Shown here: piece by piece, positions 33,468 to 43,879 of the stretch | How the letters are laid out: every line of letters begins with the position of its first letter | Numbering within the stretch: position 1 is the stretch's first letter | Assembly: GCA_036362985.1 (NCBI GenBank) | Contig: JAYGXS010000002.1 | Location: 91,628,500 to 91,692,499, forward strand | Direction of reading: 5' to 3' | DNA: 64,000 nucleotides | Origin: Ligula intestinalis | Taxonomy: Eukaryota; Platyhelminthes; Cestoda; Diphyllobothriidea; Diphyllobothriidae | The notes under the pieces: model-generated | What the model saw: the letters and a program-made list of their open reading frames with translations, nothing else | What the model was told of the DNA's origin: nothing | Databases searched by the model: none | Translations under genes and position numbers: made by a program

Positions 33468-33645
33468 GTATGCGTGCAGCAATGACTGTTTCCTACAAAT
33501 ACTGCAAACCCCTGTGGATCTATTACCCGTTTCTGTTACTGTTTTCTGCTAATGTCTCTGATGATGAATCCGCGAGGGATGTCGAAACGTCAGGCGAATA
33601 AAAGTATTGTCCCAGCGATCGAGTCATCTTCTTCTTAATAATGGA
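33468..33645 (+). repeat. PLE pseudo-LTR (right half of the split element)
   Basis: Continues the PLE 3' region beyond the solo LTR: GCAATGACTGTTTCCTACAA, ATTACCCGTTTCTG, a ribozyme, then AATAAAAGTATTGTCCCAGC and the TTC-rich end. Confidence 0.75.
33553..33596 (+). ncRNA. Hammerhead ribozyme motif, PLE type (intact core)
   Basis: Stem I UGUCU (33553-33557) pairs with AGGCG (33592-33596), including two G-U pairs. CUGAUGA is at 33558-33564, stem II AUCC/GGAU carries an internal mismatch region, GAAA is at 33584-33587, and GUC at 33589-33591. The zero-loop ACGU stem III again requires a partner molecule. Stem II is weaker than at 28455. Confidence 0.65.
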
Positions 33646-34309
33646 TACCGTCTGCAGACCAGTTGCGGTAAATGCGTAAGTAAGCTTGTGTTTCTTCACA
33701 CAAAGGACGGTCAGGGAATTAAGGTGAAACAAGTCCGAAACAGTTCTGTAATAATCTACCTACATTTGTGCAAATTCATCTCTCGGTATAAGAAGGTGCA
33801 GGACTACGAAGACAGAGACTAAACATATGGCAGGTACACAGAAGAATAAGTGATGCAGTCAAAAGGGAATAGCCATTACCCAGGCAAACAAGACCAGGAA
33901 GATCCCATTCACTGGTATGCTGCGAGTGAAAGTAGTAGTGATCCACCATTGAGGCCGCAACCTCAAGTTGCAAACTAATATTCCAGTAAAAGGTGGCTTA
34001 CCAAAAAAGCAGACTGTTCAGAGCACAAAGGTGCAACCTTGGTGCAGGTTGCAGCTTAACTATTCTGCGCAATACAAGCATGTCCATCAGGTGACGCAAA
34101 GAGGGTCCTATGTGACAGGATTCACGTAAACTGTCAAATGAGAATCGTCTAGGGAATCCGCTCCGTGAAAAGTGGCAAAGACCAGATGTATTACGGCAAA
34201 ACGCGCGAGATGACCAACACTTCACTTCGTAAGCCTTTGTACTCATTCGAAAACACCCCCAGACAAATAGAAGTGATAGAAACAGTGAACACACATGGAG
34301 ACCTTTCAA
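33646..34309. other. Intron, no recognisable feature
   Basis: No domain-bearing ORF and no repeat match that I can support. Confidence 0.4.
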
Positions 34310-34750
34310 TTCCTTTCATCATCCCCGGAAGAGGAAGAAGAAGGGGTGACATCTGAGACCAGGTTGTATTTAAGCTGACGTTTCAAAAGCTTTTTTCGCT
34401 TCCATCGTCACAGCGTCGTAATCGTTCGTCTGCTGGTGTCAGTATGTGTGTCCAAACGTGAGCCTTACATCTGATGCCCGTGTGTCAATCGATTGTACCG
34501 ATTGATTGTGGTGGCTGTTTGAATTGCTTGCGCCCTCGCGGGCGCTTCCATGTCGTGCGTTAAGTCTTTTGAGTGCATCCTGAGCGCTTCATCTTCGCTC
34601 GGAGCTGCCGGCTTGCATAAAACATGGCCTCAGAAATCACCTCTTCTTCTTCTTCTTCTTCTTCTTCTTCGTCTTCTTCGTCTTTTTTTTTTCTTCTTCT
34701 TCTTCTTCTTCTTCTTCTTCCTCCTCTTCCGGGGATGATGAAAGGAATAT
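34310..34750. repeat. Inverted PLE pseudo-LTR unit, second subfamily, with (TTC)n
   Basis: Both outer ends are CTTCCGGGGATGATGAAAGG in mirror orientation (34310-34335 and 34726-34748). The minus-strand ribozyme at 34374-34425 keeps GAAACGUCAGC and stem I GCU/AGC but has C3 changed to G (GUGACGA). The right end is expanded into about 90 bp of TTC/T repeats (34641-34728). The interior GCGCCCTCGCGGGCGC (near 34530) is a strong hairpin also present at 59020. Confidence 0.65.
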
Positions 34751-35366
34751 TATGCCTGGACCTCGAATTTCCGCACATACCCTTCTGTGGTTCTAGGTGC
34801 CATTCAGATGTAAAACGAAGGTTTGTCGAGGGCAGAAGCAACGCTTTAAATGGTTCTGTTAAGAAAGCCATGGTGACCAAACATGTCAGCACTTGTTCAG
34901 GAGTGTGAGGGAACACCTTTCAGCGTGACATAGGAGACGTGAGATGACGTCAATGAATGGTTCCACACGTACGCAACAGATAGGTAATGTCCACACTGTG
35001 CACGCCAGCAAAACTTCCGAGGCAGCCTCCCGAGTGCCATTAAGGTGTCAGAAGTCACCGTGATAGGTTCCGCCTGCGAGAATCGATGCGAGAGTAATCA
35101 GAACGTGCAGGCGGGTTTTATATGCGCAAGAGCTTTTGCCATGGCTTTGCCGTTGTTATAGTCAGGCCGATTGATAGTCGCATGCATGCATGCGATAAAT
35201 GAACTCATTAAAAATCACCCCAGAGATGCTTTAGTGTCTCCCCCCCTGCGCTTTCTCGATGCTGCAGGAAATACGCAAGACCAAGCACATAGTTTCTTCT
35301 GCTTGATAAGAAACTCCGAAAGAAACTAGACATTATCGCATCAGCATCAGAAGCAAGTATCAAATA
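34751..35366. other. Intron, no recognisable feature
   Basis: Only short ORFs. A GCATGCATGCATGC word lies near 35180. Confidence 0.4.
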
Positions 35367-36360
35367 AACAACAGACGCCAAAGATCATGCAAAATTTCGG
35401 CATATGCGAAAGTCTGATACTCTTTCGCTAATCGGCATTGACTCAAGTTGTGATACTTATTATCCCGTAGTCTATTCTGAAGTCATTTCCGGCAGGATAG
35501 GATGCGGACTTTTTAACGAGCTTTGTTCTGACCACCAGCAAAATGTATCTATTGTAACAACTGGCTACTTAAGTAGGATGCCTTTTTATCATTGATTTTG
35601 ACTGCCTTTTTAAATTCAAATATATTTTACGGAAAATATGCACCAAAAATAATTTCTTGTATTTGGTTGATAGCGAATTACGCCTTCCTTAAATTTGATG
35701 CTCAAAAAGGTTAGCTTTCAGTTTAAAAAAGTTGCTAATCATGAACTTTTTTACAATTGTGAGGTTTTTATTCATAATCCATCGCATCCGTCAATTTATT
35801 AATGCTGCCTATATTGCATAAAATATGTTCTACATCTATTGCAATATTTCATGACAACTATGTGACTTCTTCCTCAAACTGTAGGCGAAAACGTACTTTT
35901 CCTTCAACGGAATTTACACAGTGCACAGTTATTAAACCTTGAATTCGAGTGTAGCAGTCATAAGGTTAGAAAATTATTCGGCAATTGAGCAACTTTTTAA
36001 AACTGAAAGCTACTCTTTCTTTCAGCATAAAATTTAAAGAAGGCGTAATTTGCTACCAGAAAAGTACAATAAATAATTTTTTTTCATGCATGTTTTTCAT
36101 AAAATATATTTAAATTTATAAAGGCAGTCAAAATAAATGATACAAAGGCATACTACTTAAGTAGTCAGTTTTTACAATAAATACTTTTTGCCGGTAGTCA
36201 GAACGAAGCTCGTTAAAAAGCCCGCATCCTATCCTGCCTGAAGTGACTTCAGAATAGACTACGGGATAATAAGTATCACAACTTGAGTCAATGCCAATTA
36301 GCGAAAGAGTATCAGACTTTCGCATATGTCGAAATTTTGCATGATCTTTGGCGTCTACTG
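35367..36360. mobile_element. Foldback, mariner-like non-autonomous element, copy 2
   Basis: Nearly perfect inverted arms of about 350 bp (35370-35735 and 35995-36360) around a 260-bp centre. The right end reads GGCGTCTACTG-TA. Because the arms are inverted, the same peptide (MRKSDTLSLIGIDSS...) is readable on both strands, which is an arm duplication and not two genes. Internal blocks ('tgattttgactg', 'aaatttaaagaaggcg') are shared with 6799-7939. Arm similarity is much higher here, so it is younger or gene-converted. Confidence 0.72.
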
Positions 36361-36569
36361 TAAACGTGATCTTCAATACGATTTCGTAAATACGTCTGTT
36401 ATGTAGGCATGCAGTTCTTCACCCTTTGCAAGCTGCATACGAGTGCTGACAACTTAGTTGGACAATTCTTGTACTTCTTTTTGATGTTTCCGGGTGCTAA
36501 CACGTTATGGCTTGACCGCAACAAGCGACAGGCAATAGAAGCCGTTCATTACTGCCAATGCTAGCAAAC

Positions 36570-37145
36570 ATGCGAGGCCCAGGAAGTAATTGCGAAGAAG
36601 ACGACTCGATCGCTGGGAAAATACTTTTATTCGCCTGACGTTTCGACATCCGCCGCGGATTCATCATTAACGACATTAGCAGAAAACAGTAGCAGAAACG
36701 GGTAGTAAATGCACAGGGGTTTGCAGTATTCATAGGACACAGTCATTTCTGCAAACATGCAGCGACAATTAGCGTCAATTGGCTTCTTGTGCGTGGATAT
36801 TTTATTGGTCGGCATGCGGGCTGTGACCTGTTGAACTCTCGTCATGCGTGGTGGGCTGCGGCGTGATGATTGCCCGGCCATCTGGCCCTCTGGTGTTTGC
36901 GTAGGATGACGTGATGGCCTGTCAGTTCCCCAAGTGGCGACTGGCTTTGACCAAATTGAGTCTCAGCACCGAACATGGATCGGGCAAATCGGTGCACTTG
37001 TCAATAAACTTGTTTATGGATTGGGGGCCCGTGAACCATGATTCAAGTAATTCTCGGCTCACTCGATTGTCACCTCTTGCGAGAACTTCAGCCTCATCAA
37101 ATTTGAATGTGTATCCGGGTCTCGTTGCGGCGCGTTCGACAAGAC
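36570..37145 (-). mobile_element. PLE 3' end, minus half of a head-to-head unit
   Basis: Minus strand: GIY-YIG C-terminal part (37152-36922) with YTFKFDEAEVLARGDN and SRELLESWFTGPQSINK, then the 3' untranslated region and pseudo-LTR with a ribozyme relic (36630-36676: UUAAUGA core, GAAACGUCAGGCG kept). It is truncated at about 37145, where the plus half begins. Confidence 0.78.
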
Positions 37146-37340
37146 AAGCCAATGAACGCTAATTGTCGCTGCATGTTTGCATTAATGACTGTATCCTATA
37201 AATACTGCAAACTCCTGTGCATCGATTACCCGTTTCTGCTACTGTCTTCTGCTAATGGCTCTGATGCCAAATCCACGCCAGATGTCGAAACGTCAGGCGA
37301 ATAAAAGTATTGTCCCAGCGATCGAGTTATCTTCTTCCGT
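37146..37340 (+). repeat. PLE pseudo-LTR, plus half of the head-to-head unit, ribozyme relic
   Basis: The 3' untranslated part (AACGCTAATTGTCGCTGCAT) joins inverted at 37145. Ribozyme 37254-37300: CUGAUGC (A9 changed), GAAA, GUC and AGGCG intact. The outer signature AGTATTGTCCCAGCGATCGA follows. Confidence 0.7.
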
Positions 37341-37725
37341 TCATTACTTCGCAGGATCCGCGGCTTGAGGCCGCAATCAGAATGAACACGCAACTGAACA
37401 AACAGTGGCAAACCCAAGAATGCAGATCGAACAACGGCCTGGAAACCAGGACAGAACCGCCGCGTGCACACTCAGGATTCACAGCTTTACCCTACAGTTC
37501 ACGCAACGCAGCCCCGACGTGAGACAGGGAGCAAAGTCCACTGGAGCGTTGGCGTAAAGTAGGACACACACGCTGACAGCCACAACAGAGAGCACCGTCG
37601 CAGACTTCAAGGGTGGCCGCCAGAGACAAACACCAGATGTTCATGACCAATCAGATAGATCCTGCTGCGGACTGTCGGCACGGTGTGCGCTGGACTAACA
37701 CGGGGCCAGACCACGGCACAAAAGC
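37341..37725. other. Intron, no recognisable feature
   Basis: No repeat match or domain that I can support. Confidence 0.4.
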
Positions 37726-37757
37726 GTTGCTAATGTCTCTGACAAAGAATTCGCGAC
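37726..37757 (+). repeat. Truncated PLE hammerhead segment at a LINE insertion point
   Basis: GCTAATGTCTCTGACAAAGA and a following CGCGACGGATGT match the 5' half of the pseudo-LTR ribozyme. The match stops where a (GT)n tract begins, which is the reverse complement of the (CA)n tail of a minus-strand LINE. Confidence 0.6.
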
Positions 37758-38800
37758 GGATGTGTGTGTGTGTGTGTCCTAGTCCATTGTTGGATCAGGA
37801 ATCCCCATCGGAATCAAAACTGGAAGTAGTTGAGAGACAAGTAAAAGCCGAGACCTCGACCGGCTTGGCCAAAGGTCTGCGGAAGTGAGGTGGGTGCCTG
37901 GCCGGGAACTGCAGGCGAACAGATGCTGACAGTCATGCGGAGGAGCGCCGCAGTCGGGTGTGGACAGGTCGAGTCGATGTTGGTACTGACGAAGGGCTAT
38001 TGAGTAGCCAGTGCGCAGTTAAGCCAGAGTACAGCGAGTGACCCTCGGGAGATGTTGTTCTGCGGCCGCAATCGGAGGTGGATAGCCACCCAAAAGGACC
38101 GGCGGACGGTAAAATCGTTGCTCCCCGACAACGGCTCTCCGGTGGAGACGCTGGAAGCCTGTCTTGGTGGGAGAGCCATCAGCGGGTATATCCGAGACAG
38201 ACGAGTGGACAGCTTCCCTGTGTAGAGCTCGGATGGACAGCCAAACGTTGCGGCTGGGCTCAGGAGCGTGGCAACGGTGGTGATTAGGATGGCCGGGTTG
38301 CGAACAGGTCCACCAGAACTGCTGGCCTAGGAGTGTGTTGTGATGGGCGACCGGCAGGACAGGAGGCTCTGCATGGAGATAATCGCTAAGCAAAATTGTA
38401 AAGCAACCCGTGATCGTGCGGAGGGCAGCGTTCTGTGCTGACTGGAGGCGGCGGAGGCTGGAAGAGTTGATCGTAGGAGACCAGATTTGTGCCGCATAAG
38501 TGAGGTGCGGTTGGGCCAGCGCTTTGAATGTGGTCATCAAAATCTCTTTTGCGCAGCCCCAGAATGTGCCTGCTAGAGCCTTGAGAGCCTTGGTGCAGCG
38601 GCTACCTTTGCCTGCGACCTCCCTGGCATGGTCCGCGAACGCGAAAAGCGGATCGAAACGCAGGCCAAGGAGCTTGGGCTTGCGGACGCACCGTTGTCGA
38701 TGATGGCTCGGTGACGAGTGGACTCCTTCAGATCCAGCGTGAAAACAGTGACGGACGACTTGGCTGCAGAGATCGTCATTATCCGTACAATATGGCGGTT
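37757..38800 (-). pseudogene. APE-type LINE, 5'-truncated minus copy
   Basis: The minus strand ends in GATTCCTGATCCAACAATGG and a (CA)n tail, as in the long copy at 50518-54063. Going 5' to 3': ISAAKSSVTVFTLD (RT C-terminal region, about 38780-38740), TFKALAQPHLTYAAQIWSPT, LRRLQSAQNAALRTITGC, VAHHNTLLGQQFWW and HLPRVTRCTLA. Frames shift between 38540 and 38600. It is homologous to 53010-53790 of the long copy. Confidence 0.82.
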
Positions 38801-39389
38801 ACTGCTGAATCCGTGCGAATGGGTGAACGCAAGGACACAAACCCACCATGTCGGTTTGGAGAACACTATAGATGTTGCAACTGGCAATAACAGACGCAAA
38901 ACCCAAGTGCCTTTCGCGGATCACACGGTGGCCTCATCAGAGAGGAATCAGAGGCGACCACCTTGGCAAATCCAAAGCGGTGACGGGCAGAAGAGGTTTA
39001 CTGTTAAGCTGTTGGCAGCTTGTGAATACTACGCGGTTATCTCACTGTGGCTGTTGAACTTCGGTCCCCAAGCAGTCTCATCACATTTTGGTCTGCGTCT
39101 GTGGACTTTTAAATGTACTGATCTACTCCAAATTCGATACGAATTTCTGAGGAAACTAAAAAGCGACAATGTCAAAACGGGAGTACCTACCAGGAAGCAC
39201 AGGAATGAGCCGAAGCGCTCGCAACTGTGTCATGCATCAGTAGCAGTAGCAGCATATCGGCGAAACACGCTTCTGGGTTTTTAGTTAGTGCCGGCACTGT
39301 CAGTATGCTAAACGCTTAGGTAGAATATGGAGGCTATTTCTTATAGGTATCCCCTGGTTTTAGTTTAAATTATTAGAAAGCGGAAGAAC
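38801..39389. other. Intron, no recognisable feature
   Basis: The open frame continuing to 39284 on the plus strand begins as LINE antisense; the rest shows no domain. Confidence 0.4.
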
Positions 39390-40110
39390 ATTCTCTGGGG
39401 CCAGTATTTTACTTGCCTGAAGTTTCAGACTCTCATTGGAGGCTATTGTAAAGAAATGAAAACGCACAGCTCAGCTCTGCTGAGGGTGACCTTGAGTTAC
39501 GGTTGTTCGCTCTACCACGAGTGACCTTGAGCCTTGCTATTGCTCGTGCAACGCGAGATAGGTATCTGGGAGATCGATATGCCTATGAATAGAGTCAGCG
39601 TGCGAGTGCCATGCTTCTTGCAGTAGGCGTGATACTCGGTCGTCCGACTGGCCTAGTATTCACACGCGTTCGAAGTCGAAGCTGTGCCCTGGCGAGGATG
39701 CGCGGGCGGCGAATAAACATAGCTTGTCCTTCCTTCGCACGGCGAGTTCATGGTCATGGAAACCGGTTTGGCGGTTTCGCCAACATAATTGGCTTGACGC
39801 AAAGACAGTCGATTCGGTAAATAACACCGGATTTCTGGTTGACGGGTATTGGGTCCTTAGGCTGTATGAGTTGCCTGCGGATTGTCGCTTCCGGTCAGTG
39901 AGCGACGAAGCAGCCCCTCCCAACCATGCTGCTCCGACTCCTCCTCCTCGCCACCGGGATTGAGGCCCACGCGCCGAGGCTCCTGATCCAACAAGCGCTA
40001 CTAGCCAGCCAGCCAGTGAGCGTCCGAAAAGTCAGGCAAAAAATACTGGTCCCAGAGAACGTTCTTCCGCCTTCTTTTCAATTACCTGGGCCTCGCATAT
40101 TTTCGACCAT
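39390..40110 (-). mobile_element. PLE unit with inverted pseudo-LTR ends, GIY-YIG fragment, SIDE insert
   Basis: Minus strand: HELAVRRKDKLCLF and SPGHSFDFERV (39770-39660) belong to a diverged GIY-YIG domain, followed by its C-terminal part down to about 39490 and a pseudo-LTR relic at 39400-39460. The right end 40023-40110 is a plus-strand pseudo-LTR (GTCAGGCAAAAAATACTGGTCCC, CCTGGGCCTCGCATATTTTC). A short LINE-derived element (39893-40022) sits between. The paralogue at 10270-10560 has the same order. Confidence 0.65.
39893..40022 (+). mobile_element. Short internally deleted LINE derivative (SIDE), partial
   Basis: CAGCCCCTCCCAACCATGCT and CTCCTCCTCGCCACCGGGAT match the 5' end of the LINE at 50655-50710. 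The sequence then jumps directly to GGCTCCTGATCCAACAAGCG, the LINE 3' terminus. It has no coding capacity. Confidence 0.7.
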
Positions 40111-41010
40111 TGAGTTTAAATGATAGATGTCAGAAGGTGAGCAAACACGGTCGTTAAAAAACCATTCAGAAAAATATGTTCGGCTAGATCGTTGAATTAG
40201 CTTTAACTCCAGTAAAACATGTGATCTAGAATATGCAATGAATGATCCCTTTATGGAGCATGGAACACAGCACTGCCAACAGCAACGTTGGCAGTGTTGA
40301 CTTTTAGACTTATTACGGAAGTCTAACTTGGTTAAGGTTGATCGTGACACTAAACAGAACTGACGAGAACTCAAATTCTTTGCGCTGTACACGCATTAGA
40401 AATAGGCTTAATGAACCATAACGGCACAATCGAAGTAGTTACCAAGTGACATACGAGTACCTGCACTTCCAAGGAAAACCTTGTGGCGATAAAATCGGCC
40501 GTCTCACTTTTGGCCGTGTACCTCTCGATTTCACGGGGCAACCATATGAAAAACGCAGTTCCATCTCTGGCAAATCCGTACATTTACTAGGAGCTCTTCG
40601 ATGGAAATTCATCAGTATCAATAATCGCAAATAACAGTCCGTCCCAGTGGCACACCTCGTAGGCCAAATGCACGGAGGAGTAAATGTACTAACAAAGGGG
40701 AGAGCTAGAGAGAAGTGGGAAAGCAGGGAAGAAAAAGGACCATGAAGGACGCAGAGAAGAGCCCTAGAGAGAAGGAGGAGGAGGAGGTGGAGGAGGAGGA
40801 GGAGGCAAAGAATAGGAATGTGGATGAAGTGATTGCAGGCGACAAGCGAAGGAGAACAGGAAGGGGAAAGACTGCGGCAGCAAGAGAATAGCGGTGACAC
40901 GGAGGCAGGGCGTATGGAGGAGTGACCAGCGGAGAAAAAAGTTAATGATACAAACAGGAAAACGCAAGCCCAGGGGGGGGGTGAGGAAGTAATTGGGGAC
41001 AAAGACTCAC
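40111..41010. other. Intron, purine-rich simple sequence
   Basis: 40775-40805 is a (GGA)n tract within a purine-rich stretch (40680-40930), giving an apparent minus-strand ORF rich in Pro/Ser/Leu downstream of the furin-repeat exon. That continuation is intronic, because a strong donor (G|GTGAGT) ends the exon at 41011. Confidence 0.5.
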
Positions 41011-41138
41011 CCTCTGGACAACGGCCTCCCGGTGTAGCCACATGCAGGCAACTGCCATTGACGAGGCGAAACCCGGAAGCACAGCTAAGACACTGCGGTG
41101 TTTGTGTACCAGAACATCTTGCGCAGTTTGCAGGACAA
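41011..41138 (-). CDS. Furin/PCSK5-like convertase, Cys-rich repeat exon 3
   Basis: 128 nt on the minus strand. The acceptor is tttctgttatccccttag at 41139, and the first base T completes the Pro codon left by the exon at 56203. It reads CPANCARCSGTQTPQCLSC, then ASGFRLVNGSCLHV and RCPE, ending CCA-GAG-G|GTGAGT (phase 1). The spacing C-x3-C-x2-C-x7-C-x2-C followed by G-x-C is the furin-like (FU) repeat. The phase matches the terminal exon at 24926, 16 kb downstream. It lies in the secretory-pathway lumen or outside the cell. Confidence 0.8.
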
Positions 41139-41434
41139 CTAAGGGGATAACAGAAAGGGAAGGAGTAAAAGTAAAACAAGAAACCGTTAAAAATCCACAG
41201 AAAAATCGATGAACTTAATTTATTGGGAAGATTCTATTGAGGCCTGTTCGAGCAGCAAAGAGACAGAAGTGCGGCCGATCGTCATAAAATTGACCAGAAA
41301 TAAAAAAAACGTTTTGTAAATGTACGTGACCCAAATTTCCATATGACCATAAGGTAACGCTTTAAGCTGAGCGGACTGATATAAACATCCATTTATACCT
41401 ACTATGAGTAAACAGTTAGACATTTTGGATACCC
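41139..41434. other. Intron, no recognisable feature
   Basis: Upstream flank of exon 3, with a pyrimidine-rich tract before the acceptor. Nothing else supported. Confidence 0.4.
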
Positions 41435-42001
41435 ATGATTTTCTCAAATAGTTATGACACACTCACTGTGGAAAAGAAGACCCTATTACTCAAAGTCCAC
41501 TTTCAAGGGGATGCAGCAAGCAAACTCCTAAACAGACGCATCAACCAAGCCGTAGCCCAAAACTTCCCAGCAGCGAAAGTTCGGGTGTTATTCTCGACCA
41601 TCCCAGTACTGCACGGCGAAGGTAGGGATAGGCTGACAGTTCAGAACACTTCGATGTGTATCGACTCATTTACTTGCTCCTTTAGAGCAGGTCATATCCA
41701 TCGTTCGAGTCAGCACTTATCCAAAAGAATACGGGAACACCTCCCAGCATGCCTGGCCAAAGGTGAAGCTAAAGGCATCAACAGTTCTAGCCTTGCACAC
41801 AGAGCTGACTCCGGACATCTTGTGTACCCCAGCGAAGCCTTTAAGGTAATTTATAAGGTCTCGCCAAACTACCCAAAGTCCCTGAGTCAATGTCTGCTAG
41901 CAACAGCAGAAGCGACCGCGATCCGGTTGAGGAAGCCGGTTTTGTACGCGCAAAAGAACCTCCTGCAAGCCTCGAACTTGGCATGGCCAATGGTTACGTA
42001 A
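41435..42001 (+). pseudogene. PLE GIY-YIG fragment of a different subfamily
   Basis: The open frame reads SKLLNRRINQAVAQNFPAAK, RVLFSTIPVLHG, CIDSFTCSF, HRSSQHLSKRIREHLPACL, SSSLAHRADSGHLVYPSEAF, and TAEATAIRLRKPVLYAQKNL. The order (Ile/Tyr strand, S-x-x-L-x-x-R-x-x-EH helix, Glu helix) is that of GIY-YIG domains of PLEs. The YIG strand is degraded (AGHIHRSSQ). There is no upstream RT, so it is a 5'-truncated copy in the 15-kb intron, on the strand opposite to the host gene. Confidence 0.78.
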
Positions 42002-42879
42002 CTGCCTGCATCTTTCCGCGCTCTGATTGGCTCCCGCGTGTAAGGAAAAAAGACCTATCGATTTTGAAATTTGAACCTCTCCTGTAAATTCACGGCCTAA
42101 CGAGAATTTATCGAAAGTGTACACTCGCAAAAATTTTGTTCAGAATTATCTAATGGGAATTTTTGAAACTTCAAAACATCCAGGTTTGACAAAAAATACG
42201 GCAAAAATGGCTGAAAGGTAAGACTCAGGGACCAAAGGACTATGGTGGGAGAGAAAGAAGAATACACCAAGTTGGCGACCAATAATATTTCTGAGGAGAA
42301 GATAAAGTGCTCTTTTTCAATGCTAATGGGCAACGGGAAAGTTGCTAAAAACGACTCTGGTCAATGTCACTCGCAGGCGCTAATGTCACGACACAGTCGC
42401 AAAGCCCACGTGACGAAACACAAAATGCCATCACACAGACAAGCAGGTACACAGGCAGCCAACAAAAATGAAAAAGATCATGCCTAATCTGACTGACGTT
42501 CCCAATAATTGAGTACAGAAGGCAACACAATAATCGGTACAATCACGGCAATTGGCACAGGAATTCGATAAGCGTACATTCGAGGCGGTAACTTGAGCCA
42601 TAGACTAAGCCCTTCTAGTAGGCTAAAGCATACTAGTTCATGAAGAACTAGCACGTAGACGCGCGCTGACGGGAATAGAACAGAGACAGAAAAGAAATTC
42701 GGATGACCAATTAATAAACTAGCTACAGCTACAGTAGGTGAGATGGGTGATGAAAAGCGACAGTAGGAAGCTGTGGCGGACGGCCACGATGCATGTCCTC
42801 GCCTTCTTCATTCTCCGAGGCTCGCTGCCCAAAAGTTGTGCCGTCTCAAACAACTACTACAATTCTTTCCTTCACTGGC
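42002..42879. other. Intron, no recognisable feature
   Basis: CTCTGATTGGCTCCCGCG (about 42019) resembles CTCTGATTGGCTAACC at 47955, both CCAAT-box-like in a similar context. Otherwise nothing. Confidence 0.4.
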
Positions 42880-43700
42880 ACCCCCGTCCCCCGAGGCTTG
42901 AACTCGCAAGTGCTTCTGGCTAACGGCAAATATCTCTGTAAGCGACATCTCCTCGAGCAATTGCAAGGCACCAATAATAGAGCAATTGAGCCTGCTCCGC
43001 AATCCTACAGAAGCAGCTGTCACCACTGTCTCAAGCGCTCTCAGTTCTAACTGGATGCAATCAACACTAGCCCTGGCTTCGCCAATGGCCACAGCAGACG
43101 CGTCTTCGACCGCGTTCCCACCCGCTCTCAGGGCGGCCAAGGTCTGCTACATCAAACCTCCCTATGGTGGATCCATCTCTTCTCCTCTTAATCTGCTTTT
43201 TATGACAGAGCAGCCCCTCCTGACTATGCTGCTCCGACTCCTCGCCGCCGGGATTGAGGCCCACCCGGCGGGGTTCCGGATCCAACAAGGGCTACTTGCC
43301 TGCCTGCCTGCCATCTGGGACAGGGACCCACAGCAGACGGGTATTCGACCGCATTCCCACCCGCCCTCCGGGCGGCCAAGATCTGCTACACCAAACCTCC
43401 CTATGGTGGATCCATCTCTTCTCCTCTCCAACTGGTTTTTTTATGAAAGAGCGGCCCCTCCTGACTATGCTGCTCCGACTCCTCCTTCTCCCCCTTCACT
43501 TCGCCGCCGGGATGGAGGCCCACCCGGCGGGGCTCCGGATCCAACGAGGGCTACTAGCCAGCTAGCCAGCCATCTGGGACAGAAATAGGGAGTTTTGTAC
43601 TCAATAAATCACTCCTTTTGTCTTTTAACTTCCAACCTGGGATTTGGCCTGAGGATTGTAATGATGCGAGCACAACCCACTACTTAGACCCCTAAAGAGT
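42880..43700 (+). repeat. Unclassified repeat U interrupted by tandem SIDEs
   Basis: 42890-43087 and 43585-43700 match the continuous stretch 43880-44285 ('cctggcttcgccaatggccac', 'cttccaacctggga', 'ctgaggattgtaatgat', 'actacttagacccctaa'). The SIDE pair 43088-43582 is inserted between them. Confidence 0.65.
43088..43582 (+). mobile_element. Two tandem SIDEs (LINE 5' end fused to LINE 3' end)
   Basis: Two units of about 241 bp in direct tandem. Each has CAGCAGACG..TTC, 'ttcccacccgc', GCGGCCAAG.TCTGCTACA, a 'ctccctatggtggatcc' region and CAGCCCCTCCTGACTATGCT, which match 50525-50700 of the LINE. They then fuse to CCGGCGGGG.TCCGGATCCAAC and GGGCTACT, matching 54008-54040 at the LINE 3' end. 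No RT sequence is present. The arrangement parallels trypanosome RIME relative to ingi. Confidence 0.78.
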
Positions 43701-43879
43701 AATCAAAATCACACAATCTTAAGTTTTTGAGAGAGCCACACGCAATCATCAAAAGAGCCATATATGGCTCGCAAGCCATAGGTTGCCGACCCCGAAACTA
43801 ACCGATACCAGCTGCGTCAATGCCTCCTGTTCTTTGGCATACCGGCGGACCCGACAGTTGACCTCAGCTTATTCAGCCA

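Noticed and set aside
35404..36376. Two homologous small genes on opposite strands (MRKSDTLSLIGIDSS...)
   Set aside because: They are the two inverted arms of one foldback element; the peptides have no domain and many frames are equally open.
40439..41010. Continuation of the 246-residue minus-strand ORF beyond the furin-repeat exon
   Set aside because: After a strong donor (G|GTGAGT) at 41011/41010 the sequence turns low-complexity (CT-rich), and the phase of the exon fits the terminal exon at 24926.
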